Counted from the stretch's first letter, positions 47,395 to 56,418 are shown. The stretch is 64,000 bases of DNA from Serratia sp. AKBS12 (GCF_024793895.1 NZ_JANUSB010000015.1:558001-622000); one strand, 5' to 3'. The notes: generated by a model from the letters alone, not told the origin. A program made the numbers and translations.

Positions 47395-47413
47395 ATGTTG
47401 GCCTGAGTAAAGC

Positions 47414-48160
47414 TTACGTATAGCTGCCTAATGACAGGTTTTTCAGTTCATCAAAGGTATAAATGCGAAACACCCGACGGTGGCGTTCTTCAAGCGGGAC
47501 GTGCTGATGGTTGATGATGACATGCCTGATGTTGTCAAACAGCAGCTCAAGCGCCCGTTTTTTCTGTGGGTCAGGCATGACATAAAAAACATAAATCCAG
47601 TGCCTGCTGGTACGGGCTAGTAGGTGGCTGGCGATAATAGACTGGTAACGGGCTCGGGTTTTCAGGCGGCGCTCGGTTTCAATGGCAATAACGTTACCAT
47701 CGGGCAGCGTCAGTAACCCGTCCGGGCGATGTTTTACCTGATACTGGCTGAGAAAGCTGGCCCGGTCGCCGTTAATCCATCCCGAAGCGCCTTTCTTCTC
47801 CAGAATAAGCCTGGCGGTCTGATTATCAAGATGGTGCTCCAGCGTCCAGTCGGTGATTTTTGATGGTTCAAACCGCGCAGGAAAGATTCTATCATCCGGG
47901 GTCAACACCACCGCCAGCCCGTCGCTGGTGATCCCCCATAATGAGATTTTCATTGTCCGTGATTCAAGCATATGCTTCTGGATTAACCCCATTCGCTCCG
48001 TTTTTGCCAGCAGCGAATAAAGCGACTTATGATCCCGGAAACCAAATAACTGCATCAGCGTTTTAAAATCACTGTAGGTTTCTTCTTTCAGGAAGTTCAG
48101 CAGTTGTTTTATTTTCTCATTGTTGCGCGTCTGGCGCTCATGAAAGGACGAAATCAGCAT
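47414..48160 (-). CDS. MobC-family replication-relaxation protein (MOBC-type relaxase)
   Basis: 248 aa and apparently intact. The N-terminal third is a winged-helix-like segment (QLLNFLKEETYSDFKTLMQL...LLAKTERMGLI). The C-terminal part contains HRPDGLLTLPDGNVIAIETERR, an acidic/lysine pattern like the PD-(D/E)xK-type core of MOBC relaxases such as CloDF13 MobC. It would nick at an oriT to mobilise DNA. No coupling-protein (MobB) gene is present, so the element would need help. It is the only intact mobility gene in the island. Confidence 0.75.
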   Translation of the reverse strand: MLISSFHERQTRNNEKIKQLLNFLKEETYSDFKTLMQLFGFRDHKSLYSLLAKTERMGLIQKHMLESRTMKISLWGITSDGLAVVLTPDDRIFPARFEPSKITDWTLEHHLDNQTARLILEKKGASGWINGDRASFLSQYQVKHRPDGLLTLPDGNVIAIETERRLKTRARYQSIIASHLLARTSRHWIYVFYVMPDPQKKRALELLFDNIRHVIINHQHVPLEERHRRVFRIYTFDELKNLSLGSYT

Positions 48161-48200
48161 AAGCGCTCCTTAAAAATCCAGCGGGGACGGGTATTCCTCG

Positions 48201-48802
48201 TCAATATCGTTTAACGGGCGGAGCCGTCACGCCGTCAAGGTTTGCTGCCGGGTTGGTATCGATTAATCCCTGATGGGCGGCATGACGCATGATGTTGCAG
48301 AGATGCTGTCGCGTTCGGGACGCGACTTCCAGCAGGCCTTTTTCTTCAATGCCTTTCAGCAGTTCTATGAAATGACGGGGTTTAAGCTCGGTAACTGGCA
48401 GATGCCCATAATCGGAAAGATATGATTATTCATGCTGGCAAGCAGACGGTCGGTGGTGTTTTTCGACCATTTTCTGTTGCTTTTATACCACGCCAGCGCC
48501 ACGGTTTTAAACAGTTTCTCCGGTACGCGAGAACTGCATTCAGCAGCTCGCTGTTGCGTGGGGTTGATGTTCAGCGCCAGCATTTTGCGAATACCTTCAC
48601 GCTGTTGCCGGGCGTCAGAGAGGGAGATGACAGGATAGGCGCCTAGCGCAATGCGGGAATCTTTACCGCTAATACGGTACTTAAGATACCAGTGACGGGA
48701 GCCGCTAGGTTTGATCCGAAGATACAAACCGTGGGAATCGGAGACTTTAAAAGGTTTACCAGAAGGTTTGATACTGCGGATTTTCGCGTCGGACAGGGGC
48801 AT
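48201..48802 (-). pseudogene. Tyrosine integrase remnant (P4-like), frameshifted and truncated
   Basis: It begins as a normal P4-type integrase (MPLSDAKIRSIKPSGKPFKV...LGAYPVISLSDAR). A frameshift near 48410 ends the first frame at 48365. The reading resumes one frame over (GHLPVTELKPRHFIELL) and stops at 48201 after about 200 residues in total. The catalytic Arg-His-Arg-Tyr domain is absent. It lies directly beyond the tRNA-Asn 3' end on the same strand, the standard place for the integrase of a tRNA-inserted island. The island can no longer excise with its own enzyme. Confidence 0.88.
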
Positions 48803-48958
48803 GTGGTGGTCACTCCGTTATCGAACTGAAATGACCCCAAATCAGACCACCAATTTCGCCGAATGCGCAGGAAAAACCAGATACGCATCGGGAAAGATTT
48901 CCACGCTAACTTATTGAAACCTAATCGAACAGGGACCTATAAGAACGCCTGAAAACAG

Positions 48959-48979
48959 AAATATGGCTCCTCTGACTGG
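48959..48979. repeat. Right attachment site of the genomic island
   Basis: The same 21 bp as 38021-38041. Here they run into the complete tRNA-Asn gene, whose 3' end the island restores. Unlike the other tRNA-Asn loci, no terminator hairpin follows the tRNA on this side. Confidence 0.9.
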
Positions 48980-49039
48980 ACTCGAACCAGTGACATACGG
49001 ATTAACAGTCCGCCGTTCTACCGACTGAACTACAGAGGA
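48964..49039 (-). tRNA. tRNA-Asn (GTT), island-associated
   Basis: 76 nt on the minus strand, from TCCTCTGTAGTTCAGTCGG to the encoded CCA. The anticodon GTT lies in GGACTGTTAATCCG. It is identical to the copy at 62027-62102. Its own terminator has been moved to 37987-38016 by the inserted island, so the primary transcript now reads towards the integrase remnant. Confidence 0.98.
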
Positions 49040-49057
49040 ATCGTGTGAACGAGGCGA

Positions 49058-49086
49058 ATCATAGCGGGGTGCCAGGGGCTTGTAAA
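49058..49086 (-). promoter_or_regulatory. Promoter of the island-associated tRNA-Asn
   Basis: On the minus strand, TTTACA (49081-49086) and TATGAT (49058-49063) are spaced by 17 bp, followed by a GC-rich discriminator and the tRNA start. Confidence 0.8.
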
Positions 49087-49312
49087 GCGTCAAAAAACGC
49101 CTTTCGGTGCGTTTGCTGCAAGAGTATGCAAACTGCTGCATTATTGATTGAATTGGTGAAATGATAACGGGCGGTATGCCCACAAACCGCCCCATTGTGG
49201 TGCAATACCGTGCCGCCGTATGGTGGCTGCGGTTAACCAGGTGGGTCGACGCCGCGTTTTTTTAGCCGGTTAATCCACGCTTTAGCATGACAAATGCGCA
49301 CCCATGCCATTG

Positions 49313-49328
49313 TGGCCTGGATCTTGCT
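49313..49328 (+). promoter_or_regulatory. Sigma-54 promoter of nac
   Basis: TGGCCTGGATCTTGCT has the invariant GG and GC separated by exactly 10 bases, and matches TGGCAC-N5-TTGCW well. It lies about 50 bp upstream of the nac start. The nac genes of related bacteria are known to be transcribed by sigma-54 with NtrC. TGGTGCA near 49198 could be an upstream NtrC half-site. Confidence 0.75.
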
Positions 49329-49378
49329 GCCTGATGTTTGGTTTTTATTTCGCTGTTAACCGGCATCACGGGGGCATC

Positions 49379-50302
49379 ATGAATCTCAGACGACTCAAAT
49401 ATTTCGTAAAAATTGTCGATATCGGCAGTCTGACCCAGGCAGCAGAAGTGTTGCATATCGCCCAACCGGCGCTCAGCCAGCAGCTGGCGACGCTGGAGGG
49501 CGAGCTCAATCAACAGCTGCTGATTCGTTCCAAGCGCGGCGTGATGCCGACCGAAGCCGGCAATATACTTTACGCCCACGCCCAGACCATTTTACGCCAG
49601 TGCGAACAGGCGCAAAGCGCGGTGTGCAGCGCAGGGCAGGCGATGAGCGGGCAGGTTGCGGTCGGACTGGCGTCCGGCAGTGCGGCGGCGCAGCTGGCCT
49701 TGCCGCTGTTGCAGGCGGTGCGCGAACGGTATCCCGGCATTTTGCTAAGTTTGCATGAACACGCAGGGACCGAACTGCCTGGGCAAATCGAGAATTACCG
49801 TCTGGACATGGCAGTGCTGTACGGCGCCAAAACGCCGTCGGGGCTGACCGCCACCCTGCTGGCGAAAGAAGAGCTATATCTGGTGGCAACGCGGGCGGTG
49901 CCAAGCCCTGGCAACAGTGTTGATCTGATTGACGTATCGCGCCTGAACCTGTTGTTGCCGCGCGAGGGCGACGTGGTACGTAATCAGGTAAATGAAGCGA
50001 TGGCGGTGCGCCGGCTGGCGGCGAACGTGATTGGCGAGATTGAGTCGCCGTCCACGCTCAGTGCGGCTATTGCCGGTGGTTTGGGCGCCACCGTTTTGCC
50101 TGAATCGGCCGCGCGGGCGATGATCGGCCCTGCCAAGGCCTGGATGGCACGCATCATCAGCCCTGCACTGGCGGTGCCGATGATGCTGTGCGTCTCCAGC
50201 CAGCAGCCACTGTCTGCCCCGGCGCTGGCGGTTAAGGAGCTGCTGTTGTCGATTGTTGCCGAGCGCAGTCAGGAAAAACGCGCGCTGGTATTGGTGCAAT
50301 AA
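49379..50302 (+). CDS. nac: Nitrogen assimilation control protein Nac, LysR family
   Basis: 307 aa. The N-terminus (MNLRRLKYFVKIVDIGSLTQ) and the helix-turn-helix region are nearly identical to E. coli and Klebsiella Nac, with divergence in the effector domain. Nac links the NtrC regulon to sigma-70 promoters under nitrogen limitation, activating ureide, histidine and proline use and repressing gdhA. The start is the ATG at 49379 after a GGGGGC leader; the longer frame includes the sigma-54 promoter region. Its place beside tRNA-Asn is also found in E. coli. Confidence 0.93.
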   Translation: MNLRRLKYFVKIVDIGSLTQAAEVLHIAQPALSQQLATLEGELNQQLLIRSKRGVMPTEAGNILYAHAQTILRQCEQAQSAVCSAGQAMSGQVAVGLASGSAAAQLALPLLQAVRERYPGILLSLHEHAGTELPGQIENYRLDMAVLYGAKTPSGLTATLLAKEELYLVATRAVPSPGNSVDLIDVSRLNLLLPREGDVVRNQVNEAMAVRRLAANVIGEIESPSTLSAAIAGGLGATVLPESAARAMIGPAKAWMARIISPALAVPMMLCVSSQQPLSAPALAVKELLLSIVAERSQEKRALVLVQ

Positions 50303-50308
50303 GGCTAC

Positions 50309-50326
50309 GGGGGCGGCAACGCCCCC
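50309..50326. terminator. GNRA-loop hairpin between convergent nac and the nitronate monooxygenase gene
   Basis: GGGGGCG-GCAA-CGCCCCC is a 7-bp stem with a GCAA tetraloop, 7 bp after the nac stop. It lacks a T-run on either side, so it is a structural 3' end or a weak bidirectional terminator. Confidence 0.45.
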
Positions 50327-50356
50327 CAGTCCCAGCAACCTCGTCGGCAACCGGTG

Positions 50357-51415
50357 TTATACCGCCAGCCATTCCTCCACCAGCGTTTGCACCAGTTTAT
50401 CGGCGGGCATTTCCCGAATCAGCGACACCCCCTGTCCGGCCCACTGGGCGCCAAACCCATGTTCGCCTTTCGCCGCCGCCGCAACGGCGAGCGCTTTACC
50501 GAGCGCATAGGTCAGCGGATAGGGGGGAATGGCGTCCTTGGCGATATGGCGGGTAAACTGGCAAAAGGCATTGTCAATGCACCTGGCCGGACGGCCGGAA
50601 ATCGCCGATGTCATCACCGTGGCGGCCGCCGGCGGGTTGTTCAATGCACGGCGATAGGCCTGATTGGCGGCAGATTCCGGACACAGGATAAACGCCGTAC
50701 CCATCTGCACGCCGGCTGCGCCCAGGTGGAGCATCGCGGCAATACCCGCGCCATCCATTACGCCGCCGGCGGCAATAACCGGTACCGACGTGACCGCCTT
50801 GATTGCTTGCAGCAGTGTGAAGGTGCTCAATTGGCCATCGTCCTGCTGTGGGTCAAGGTGGCCGCGATGGCCGCCTGCCTCGATGCCCTGCGCCACAATA
50901 AAATCAATGTCGCTCGCGGCTATCTGGCGTGCTTCGTCCGGGCTGGTTGCCGTGGCAAAGGTGATGATGCCGCGAGCCTTTAGCTGGCCGATAACGGCGG
51001 CCGACGGAATGCCGAAATGAAAACTCACCACGCTGGGCCGTAGCGCCAGCAATACTTCCAGCATCGGCTGGTTGTCATGAAACGTTTGGTAGATTTCGCT
51101 CAGCTCTGCGGGTGGCGTTGCATCGTACTGGCCGAACAGCGCCTCAAATCGCCGTATCCAGGCCAGTTCAAGCCGTTGATCGCGTTGCACCGGCGGGTGG
51201 CAGAACACATTGACATTGATCGGGCAAGAGGTGAGCGACTGGGTTCTGGCTATCATCGCTTCCGCCTGTTCAGGCGTTGAAGCGCCGACGCTGATCGAAC
51301 CAAGCGCCCCGGCGTTGCTGACGGCAGCAGCGAGTTCAGGGGTAGACACGCCGGCCATCGGCGCCTGTACCAGCGGGTACTGTAGGTTAACAGCAGCATA
51401 CAAAGCGTTTTTCAT
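50357..51415 (-). CDS. Nitronate monooxygenase (2-nitropropane dioxygenase family)
   Basis: An FMN enzyme of 352 aa that oxidises alkyl nitronates such as propionate-3-nitronate. It begins YPLVQAPMAGVSTPEL; FHFGIPS, AQGIEAGGHRGH and AAGGVMDGAGIAAMLHLGAAGVQMGT are the flavin- and phosphate-binding segments of class I enzymes. The start is at 51415 (MKNALYAAVN), since residues encoded further upstream run into the divergent LysR leader. The LysR gene at 51511 is its likely regulator. Confidence 0.88.
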   Translation of the reverse strand: MKNALYAAVNLQYPLVQAPMAGVSTPELAAAVSNAGALGSISVGASTPEQAEAMIARTQSLTSCPINVNVFCHPPVQRDQRLELAWIRRFEALFGQYDATPPAELSEIYQTFHDNQPMLEVLLALRPSVVSFHFGIPSAAVIGQLKARGIITFATATSPDEARQIAASDIDFIVAQGIEAGGHRGHLDPQQDDGQLSTFTLLQAIKAVTSVPVIAAGGVMDGAGIAAMLHLGAAGVQMGTAFILCPESAANQAYRRALNNPPAAATVMTSAISGRPARCIDNAFCQFTRHIAKDAIPPYPLTYALGKALAVAAAAKGEHGFGAQWAGQGVSLIREMPADKLVQTLVEEWLAV

Positions 51416-51510
51416 CGTGTTTATACCTGCTTGAGCGTCATGTAAGGTCAACTGTAAAATCTCGTATGGAGACATAAAGATCAATGTCGTTTTCAAAATG
51501 AGAATGAAAG

Positions 51511-52398
51511 ATGAACCATACTTCACTGGAAATCTTCACGGTGGTCGCCGAGGAGCTTAGTATCATCAAGGCGGCTACGCGCCTGGGCCGGGTGCAATCC
51601 AATATTACTACGCGCATCCAACAGCTAGAACAGGAGCTGGGCGTTCAGCTGTTTTCGCGTGAAAACAGACGCTTGGCTCTGACGCCGCAAGGGCGCAAGT
51701 TTCTGGGCTATGCGAACCGCATTCTCAGCCTGGCGCAGGAGGCGCGCCAGTCGTTGCACCCACGGCAGCCAAGCGGCACGCTGGCGCTAGGCGCGATGGA
51801 ATGTGCCGCAGCCAGCCGGCTGTCCGTGCCGTTGAGCCGTTTTCGCCAGGCTTGCCCGCAGGTGCGGTTGACCTTGGCCACCTTGCCGACGCGACAACTG
51901 ACGGAAAAAGTGTATAACGCGCAACTGGATTGCGCCCTGGTCGCGTTGCCTGAAGACCGTGACGGCAACGCTATTTGTCCCGACGGTTTATCCTCTCTGC
52001 CATTATTTGTCGAGCAAATGATTCTGGTGCTGCCAGAGGGGTTTGAGCAGGCAAAAAGCGGCAATGACGCCGGTCCGCTCAAACTTGCCGCGTTCAGGCA
52101 GGGGTGTAGCTACCGAGAACTTGCCATTGGCCTGATGGCGCGTCGACTGCCGGTGAGCCAGCAACCGGCGGTGCAGGAGGTCGGTTCTTACCATTCGATG
52201 CTCGCCTGCGTCGCCGCCGGCAACTACCTGTGCCTGTTACCCGCAAGCGTGCTCGAGTTACTGCAACTGCCCGCAGGGGTCAGTCTGGTTGCCGCCGGAT
52301 CGGCAACCACGCATTTTATCTGGCGCGCCGATGCGCGTTCGCCGGCGCTGGACAGCCTGCGTCGGACGCTGGTAGCCACCTCGAACGTTGAGCGGTGA
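51511..52398 (+). CDS. LysR-family transcriptional regulator
   Basis: 295 aa with an N-terminal helix-turn-helix (LEIFTVVAEELSIIKAATRL...SNITTRIQQLE) and a substrate-binding-like effector domain with LPEDRDGNAICPDGLSSLPLF. It is divergent from the nitronate monooxygenase gene across a 95-bp interval, which suggests control of that gene. The overall form resembles regulators of the PtxE/YhaJ type, but no specific orthologue is claimed. Confidence 0.85.
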   Translation: MNHTSLEIFTVVAEELSIIKAATRLGRVQSNITTRIQQLEQELGVQLFSRENRRLALTPQGRKFLGYANRILSLAQEARQSLHPRQPSGTLALGAMECAAASRLSVPLSRFRQACPQVRLTLATLPTRQLTEKVYNAQLDCALVALPEDRDGNAICPDGLSSLPLFVEQMILVLPEGFEQAKSGNDAGPLKLAAFRQGCSYRELAIGLMARRLPVSQQPAVQEVGSYHSMLACVAAGNYLCLLPASVLELLQLPAGVSLVAAGSATTHFIWRADARSPALDSLRRTLVATSNVER

Positions 52399-52575
52399 CC
52401 GCGAATCGCGAATGCAGGGCGAAGGGCGTTCTGTGATGACGATAACAGGCGGCGCCGCTTGTCTGGCGGCATATGACATTCATTCTGATGCAAGAGGGCG
52501 TTTTGCCTTGATAAATAGCGGACGCCAAGCGAGGTTATGGTACATATAACTGAACACCCTTACAGGAGCAGCTAG

Positions 52576-52980
52576 ATGAATTCGCATCCGATTCGGCAGA
52601 TCGTTGCGTTCTGCGACAGCGCTATTTCAGCCAGGGATTTTGACGCGCTGATGGAGCACTATGCACCCGATGCCGCTCTGGTGGTGAAGCCAGGCACCAT
52701 CGCCACGGGAAAAGACAATATCCGCAACGCCTTTATCGCCATTTCCGATTACTTTCAGCATCGGCTGGTGGTGGAGCAGGGGGAAATGCAGATCGTTGAA
52801 GGCGGTGGAAATGCGCTGGTTATCATGGAAACCCTGCTGCGCTTTCCCGATCAACAGGGCGTGATGGTTGAGATAACCCGACGGGCAACCTATGTTTTTC
52901 GGCAGGAGGACGATGGCCGCTGGCTTTGCACCGTTGATAATTCTTACGGCACGGCGCTTTTGGATCGGGACAGCGCCTAA
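52576..52980 (+). CDS. SnoaL/NTF2-like fold protein (DUF4440-like)
   Basis: 134 aa. The pattern IRQIVAFCDSAISARDFDALMEHYAPDAALVVKPG, with YVFRQEDDGRWLCTVDNSYG at the end, is typical of NTF2-like or SnoaL-like small proteins. These include ketosteroid-isomerase-type enzymes and ligand-binding subunits. ACAGGAG precedes the ATG at good distance. It stands between two LysR genes without an obvious operon partner, so the role is unknown. Confidence 0.7.
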   Translation: MNSHPIRQIVAFCDSAISARDFDALMEHYAPDAALVVKPGTIATGKDNIRNAFIAISDYFQHRLVVEQGEMQIVEGGGNALVIMETLLRFPDQQGVMVEITRRATYVFRQEDDGRWLCTVDNSYGTALLDRDSA

Positions 52981-53059
52981 AAGATGGCGGTTGAGCAAGA
53001 TGCGGCTATCATCTTTCCCTTAACCCCTTGCTGTCCCTGAAAAAGGATCGTCTGTTGCT

Positions 53060-53959
53060 ATGCCCGTGAATTTTGATCTTAACGATCTCTACGCCTTCCG
53101 AGCGCTGGTTGAATATGGCAATTTCCGGCTTGCCGCCGAGTCCATCTGCCTTTCACAGTCGGCATTGAGCCGCAGAATAGAGAAACTGGAATCCGCGCTG
53201 GGCATCAAGCTGTTCGACCGGACCACCCGGCGGGTTACGCTGACGCTGTATGGCCAAACCTTTGCCGAACGTTCGGACCAGCTATTGGCCAACGTTGAGT
53301 CGGTGTTGGCGGATATCAATAAGGTAAGTCAGGATCGCATGGGGCTGGTCACCGTCGCCACGGTGCCCTCGGCAGCCTACTATTTCATGCCTGACGTGAT
53401 CCGGCGTTTCCAGGCCCGCTATCCACGGGTACGGGTCAAGCTTATTGATAGCAGTGCGGGGAATGTCATTGAAGCGGTTGCCAGTGGCCAGGCTGACTTC
53501 GGTATCTGTTTTGCGAGAAACCTGCAACCCGATATCGAATTTGTACCGTTGGTGGGAGATGTCTACGTGGCTGCCTGTCGGCGCGATCATCCTCTCGCCA
53601 GTCAAAAAAGCCTGAGCTGGCGCGAGTTTTATCAGCAGGATTACGTGGGGCTGGATCAGACCTCCGGTAATCGCAATCTGCTCGATCAGATGCTGGGACA
53701 CATTATCCCCGAGCGCCCCAGCCTTTGCGAAACCCGCCATGTGACGACCCTGCTGGGCATGGTTGAAGCGGGCGTCGGCATTGCCGCCGTGCCCGCTATG
53801 TCGATGCCGAGCTCGGCGCATTCGGTGTTGACTCACCTGCCGCTGACCGACCCGGTGGTGAAGCGCACGGTGGGCCTCATCAGGCGCAGCGGACGCATGC
53901 GGTCTTACCTGGCTGGCGAGTTGGAAACCTTGATCACTGAACAGTATCACGCCGTTTAA
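53060..53959 (+). CDS. LysR-family regulator, probably of the citrate-type transport genes
   Basis: 299 aa with a helix-turn-helix N-terminus (LNDLYAFRALVEYGNFRLAAESICLSQSALSRRIEKLE) and an effector domain containing IDSSAGNVIEAVASGQADFGI. It overlaps the convergent ModA-like gene by 26 bp. Position suggests that it controls the ModA-like and MFS genes, as LysR proteins do in tricarboxylate (tcu/cit) loci. The effector is unproven. Confidence 0.85.
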   Translation: MPVNFDLNDLYAFRALVEYGNFRLAAESICLSQSALSRRIEKLESALGIKLFDRTTRRVTLTLYGQTFAERSDQLLANVESVLADINKVSQDRMGLVTVATVPSAAYYFMPDVIRRFQARYPRVRVKLIDSSAGNVIEAVASGQADFGICFARNLQPDIEFVPLVGDVYVAACRRDHPLASQKSLSWREFYQQDYVGLDQTSGNRNLLDQMLGHIIPERPSLCETRHVTTLLGMVEAGVGIAAVPAMSMPSSAHSVLTHLPLTDPVVKRTVGLIRRSGRMRSYLAGELETLITEQYHAV

Positions 53960-54740
53960 CCGGCCGTTTGGCCTGCACCGATCTCATGCCGGTGGCGCGA
54001 ATGGTATTTTGCACCTCGGCGGAAGAAAGGAAATCCAGCAGCGCTTTGCCTTCCTGGCGGTGTTGTGCATTGGCGGTGACCGCGCCGGCAAAGCGGGTAA
54101 TGTGCTGCAGTTCTTCCGGTAGTTCACCAATAAAGGTGACGCCCGGTACCGGGAGCAGTTCGCTCACCTGCTGAAAACCTAGCGCATATTTCCCTTTTGC
54201 CACCTCGGATGCCACCGGAATGCGCTCAACCTTATGCGCCTTTGCTTTCATCTGCTCCTCGATAGCCAGCTTTTTGAACAGCTGGCCGCTGACATAGCGG
54301 CCGCTGGCGCTGTCCGAATAAGCTACGGATTTGACATGCAACAGGGTGCTGCGCAGATCTGCCGCCCGTTTGATAGCGGGGTGGGGCTCACCTTGCCTGA
54401 CCACCATACCAATCGGCGAATCGGCTATTTCGACACGCGAACCCGGCAGCAGCCAGTTCCCCTGCTCCAGGTTGTTCAGTGCATCACCGACCATAATCAC
54501 CACGTCGGCCTTTTCTCCGCGCGCCAGGCGTGCCGGGATTGCCTGAGGGGTGTTACCCATGGAGGGGCCGGACACCAAAACGACAGTGTCGCCGCTATTG
54601 GCGGTAAACTGCGGCGCCAGTTTTTCCAGTGCGGCTTTAAAGCCACCTGAAATCATGACGGTCACTTCTTTGGCCAGCACCGGGGTGCTGACAGTCGAAA
54701 ATAGCAGTATGGCGAGCAGTGAACGAAAAATTTTTTGCAT
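53934..54740 (-). CDS. ModA-like periplasmic substrate-binding protein
   Basis: 268 aa with a signal peptide (ending near VSTPVLA). The fold is that of molybdate-type binding proteins: VTVMISGGFKAALEKLAPQF, ADVVIMVGDALNNLEQGNWL, and YSDSASGRYVSGQLF. It differs from true ModA in its anion-site residues and has no ModBC nearby. It lies 15 bp downstream of a citrate-family symporter gene and is transcribed with it, so it more likely binds a carboxylate or helps sense one. The C-terminal 10 residues are unusually basic. Confidence 0.8.
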   Translation of the reverse strand: MQKIFRSLLAILLFSTVSTPVLAKEVTVMISGGFKAALEKLAPQFTANSGDTVVLVSGPSMGNTPQAIPARLARGEKADVVIMVGDALNNLEQGNWLLPGSRVEIADSPIGMVVRQGEPHPAIKRAADLRSTLLHVKSVAYSDSASGRYVSGQLFKKLAIEEQMKAKAHKVERIPVASEVAKGKYALGFQQVSELLPVPGVTFIGELPEELQHITRFAGAVTANAQHRQEGKALLDFLSSAEVQNTIRATGMRSVQAKRPVKRRDTVQ

Positions 54741-54755
54741 GGTGTAATCCCTGAT

Positions 54756-56051
54756 TCAAGCGGCGGTTTGCAGCGATAAGCTGTTGCGACGGTATAAATA
54801 AAGCGTTGCCAATAATGCACATACCGCAGCAAAGCTCATCCAGTATCCGGGCGAGGCTTTGTCGCCGGTGTACTCGATCAGGGCGGTAGAAATAACCGGC
54901 GTAAATCCGCCAAAAACAGCGGTTGCCAGACTGTAGGCCAACGAGAAGCCGGCAACCCGTACCTCCATCGGCATGATCTCGGTTAACGCCGGGATCATGG
55001 CGCCATTGTAGAGGCCGTACAGGAAGGACAGCCACAGCAGCACCGTCAGCATCATGGAAAAGCTGGGGGCTTCAGCAAGCAGACTCAGCGCCGGATAGGC
55101 GGTAACCAGCGCCAGCAGCGCCATGGTAACCAACACCGGCTTGCGGCCAAAACGGTCTGACAGAGCGCCGCCTACCGGCAGCCAGAGGAAATTGGATATC
55201 GCCACCAGCAAGGTGACCAGCAGACTGTCCGAGGCGCTGAGCATCAGCACTTTCTTGCCGAAGGTCGGGGCATAGACGGTGATCAGATAAAACGCGGTGG
55301 TGGTCATGGCGACCATCAACATGCCGGCGATAACCACCTGCCAGTTCGCTAACAGGGTTTTAAACACCTCGCGCATTGCCAGATGATTGCGGCGGGCGGT
55401 GAACGCCTCGGTTTCTTCCAGTTTGCGGCGCAGGAAAAAGATGAAGGGCACAATCAGGCAGCCGAACAGGAAAGGCAGCCGCCAGCCCCAGTCGCGAATG
55501 GCGCTTTCTTCCAACGCGGCATTCAGGGCGAAGCCCATGGCTGCCGCAATCATAATGGCCACTTGCTGGCTACCAGACTGCCAGCTGGTGTAAAAACCCT
55601 TGCGGCCTGGGGTGGCAATTTCGGCTAGATAAACGGACACGCCACCCAGCTCTGCGCCCGCCGAAAAGCCTTGTAATAAACGCCCCGCCAGCACCAGCAA
55701 CGGCGCCCAGAGGCCAATGGTTTGATAAGAGGGGATGAGGACAATCAGGAAGGTCCCGGCGGCCATGATCGACAGGGTGACAATCAGCCCTTTACGTCTG
55801 CCGACTTTATCAATGTATGCCCCCAGTACGATAGCGCCGAATGGCCGCATCAGAAAGCCCGCGCCAAAGACTGCGAAGGTCATCATCAGTGAGGCAAATT
55901 CACTGCTGGCAGGGAAGAAGGTATGGGCGATGTAGGTGGCATAAAATCCGAACAGAAAAAAATCAAATTGCTCAAGGAAATTGCCCGAGGTTACACGCAG
56001 TATCGCGCCGGTTTTTGCCCGAGTGGTCATGGGTAGCTTAGAGGAATGCAT
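54756..56051 (-). CDS. MFS citrate/tricarballylate:H+ symporter (CitA/TcuC family)
   Basis: 431 aa with twelve membrane segments. It shows [21 protein letters not shown] and the MFS loop motif [13 protein letters not shown], and the length equals that of Cit[31 protein letters not shown] is highly characteristic of this metabolite:H+ symporter group. It probably imports citrate, tricarballylate or aconitate. It is the first gene of a two-gene unit with the ModA-like protein. No citrate lyase or tcuAB genes are adjacent. Confidence 0.85.
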   Translation of the reverse strand: MHSSKLPMTTRAKTGAILRVTSGNFLEQFDFFLFGFYATYIAHTFFPASSEFASLMMTFAVFGAGFLMRPFGAIVLGAYIDKVGRRKGLIVTLSIMAAGTFLIVLIPSYQTIGLWAPLLVLAGRLLQGFSAGAELGGVSVYLAEIATPGRKGFYTSWQSGSQQVAIMIAAAMGFALNAALEESAIRDWGWRLPFLFGCLIVPFIFFLRRKLEETEAFTARRNHLAMREVFKTLLANWQVVIAGMLMVAMTTTAFYLITVYAPTFGKKVLMLSASDSLLVTLLVAISNFLWLPVGGALSDRFGRKPVLVTMALLALVTAYPALSLLAEAPSFSMMLTVLLWLSFLYGLYNGAMIPALTEIMPMEVRVAGFSLAYSLATAVFGGFTPVISTALIEYTGDKASPGYWMSFAAVCALLATLYLYRRNSLSLQTAA

Positions 56052-56172
56052 CGTTATCTCCAGTTGGTCATTGGCGTTTTTAGCGCGTCCGTTGCTGCAG
56101 ACTGGATCAGGAAAATAAACGAGATAAGCGCAATAAACTCATGGACTGATGCGTATCACGCATGAATGAAAT

Positions 56173-56418
56173 TTAACAATTAGATGCGATAAGCTGTAAC
56201 GGGCTGTTAACTAACTTGTCCGCAACAACCTGTGGCATCGGCAGCAAAAAACGTGATGCGCTTTTTGTGACAGGGGTCATATCGGGTAAGTGGGGGAGAT
56301 GTGCTTCGTCAAGGGGACGGAGACCATCTCGCTTCCGTTCAGCGGCGCTGCGGCCGTCAACGAGACGGGACTCGACATGAAAATGTGCCCTGAAGGGGTC
56401 GGACTGGGTGAGCGACAT
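56173..56418 (-). CDS. Possible small protein (doubtful)
   Basis: An 81-codon frame whose ATG overlaps the stop of the preceding 65-codon frame (TAATG). The product has no recognisable domain or signal. It is listed because the overlap would allow translational coupling behind the metallo-hydrolase gene; it could equally be decayed sequence. Confidence 0.25.
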   Translation of the reverse strand: MSLTQSDPFRAHFHVESRLVDGRSAAERKRDGLRPLDEAHLPHLPDMTPVTKSASRFLLPMPQVVADKLVNSPLQLIASNC

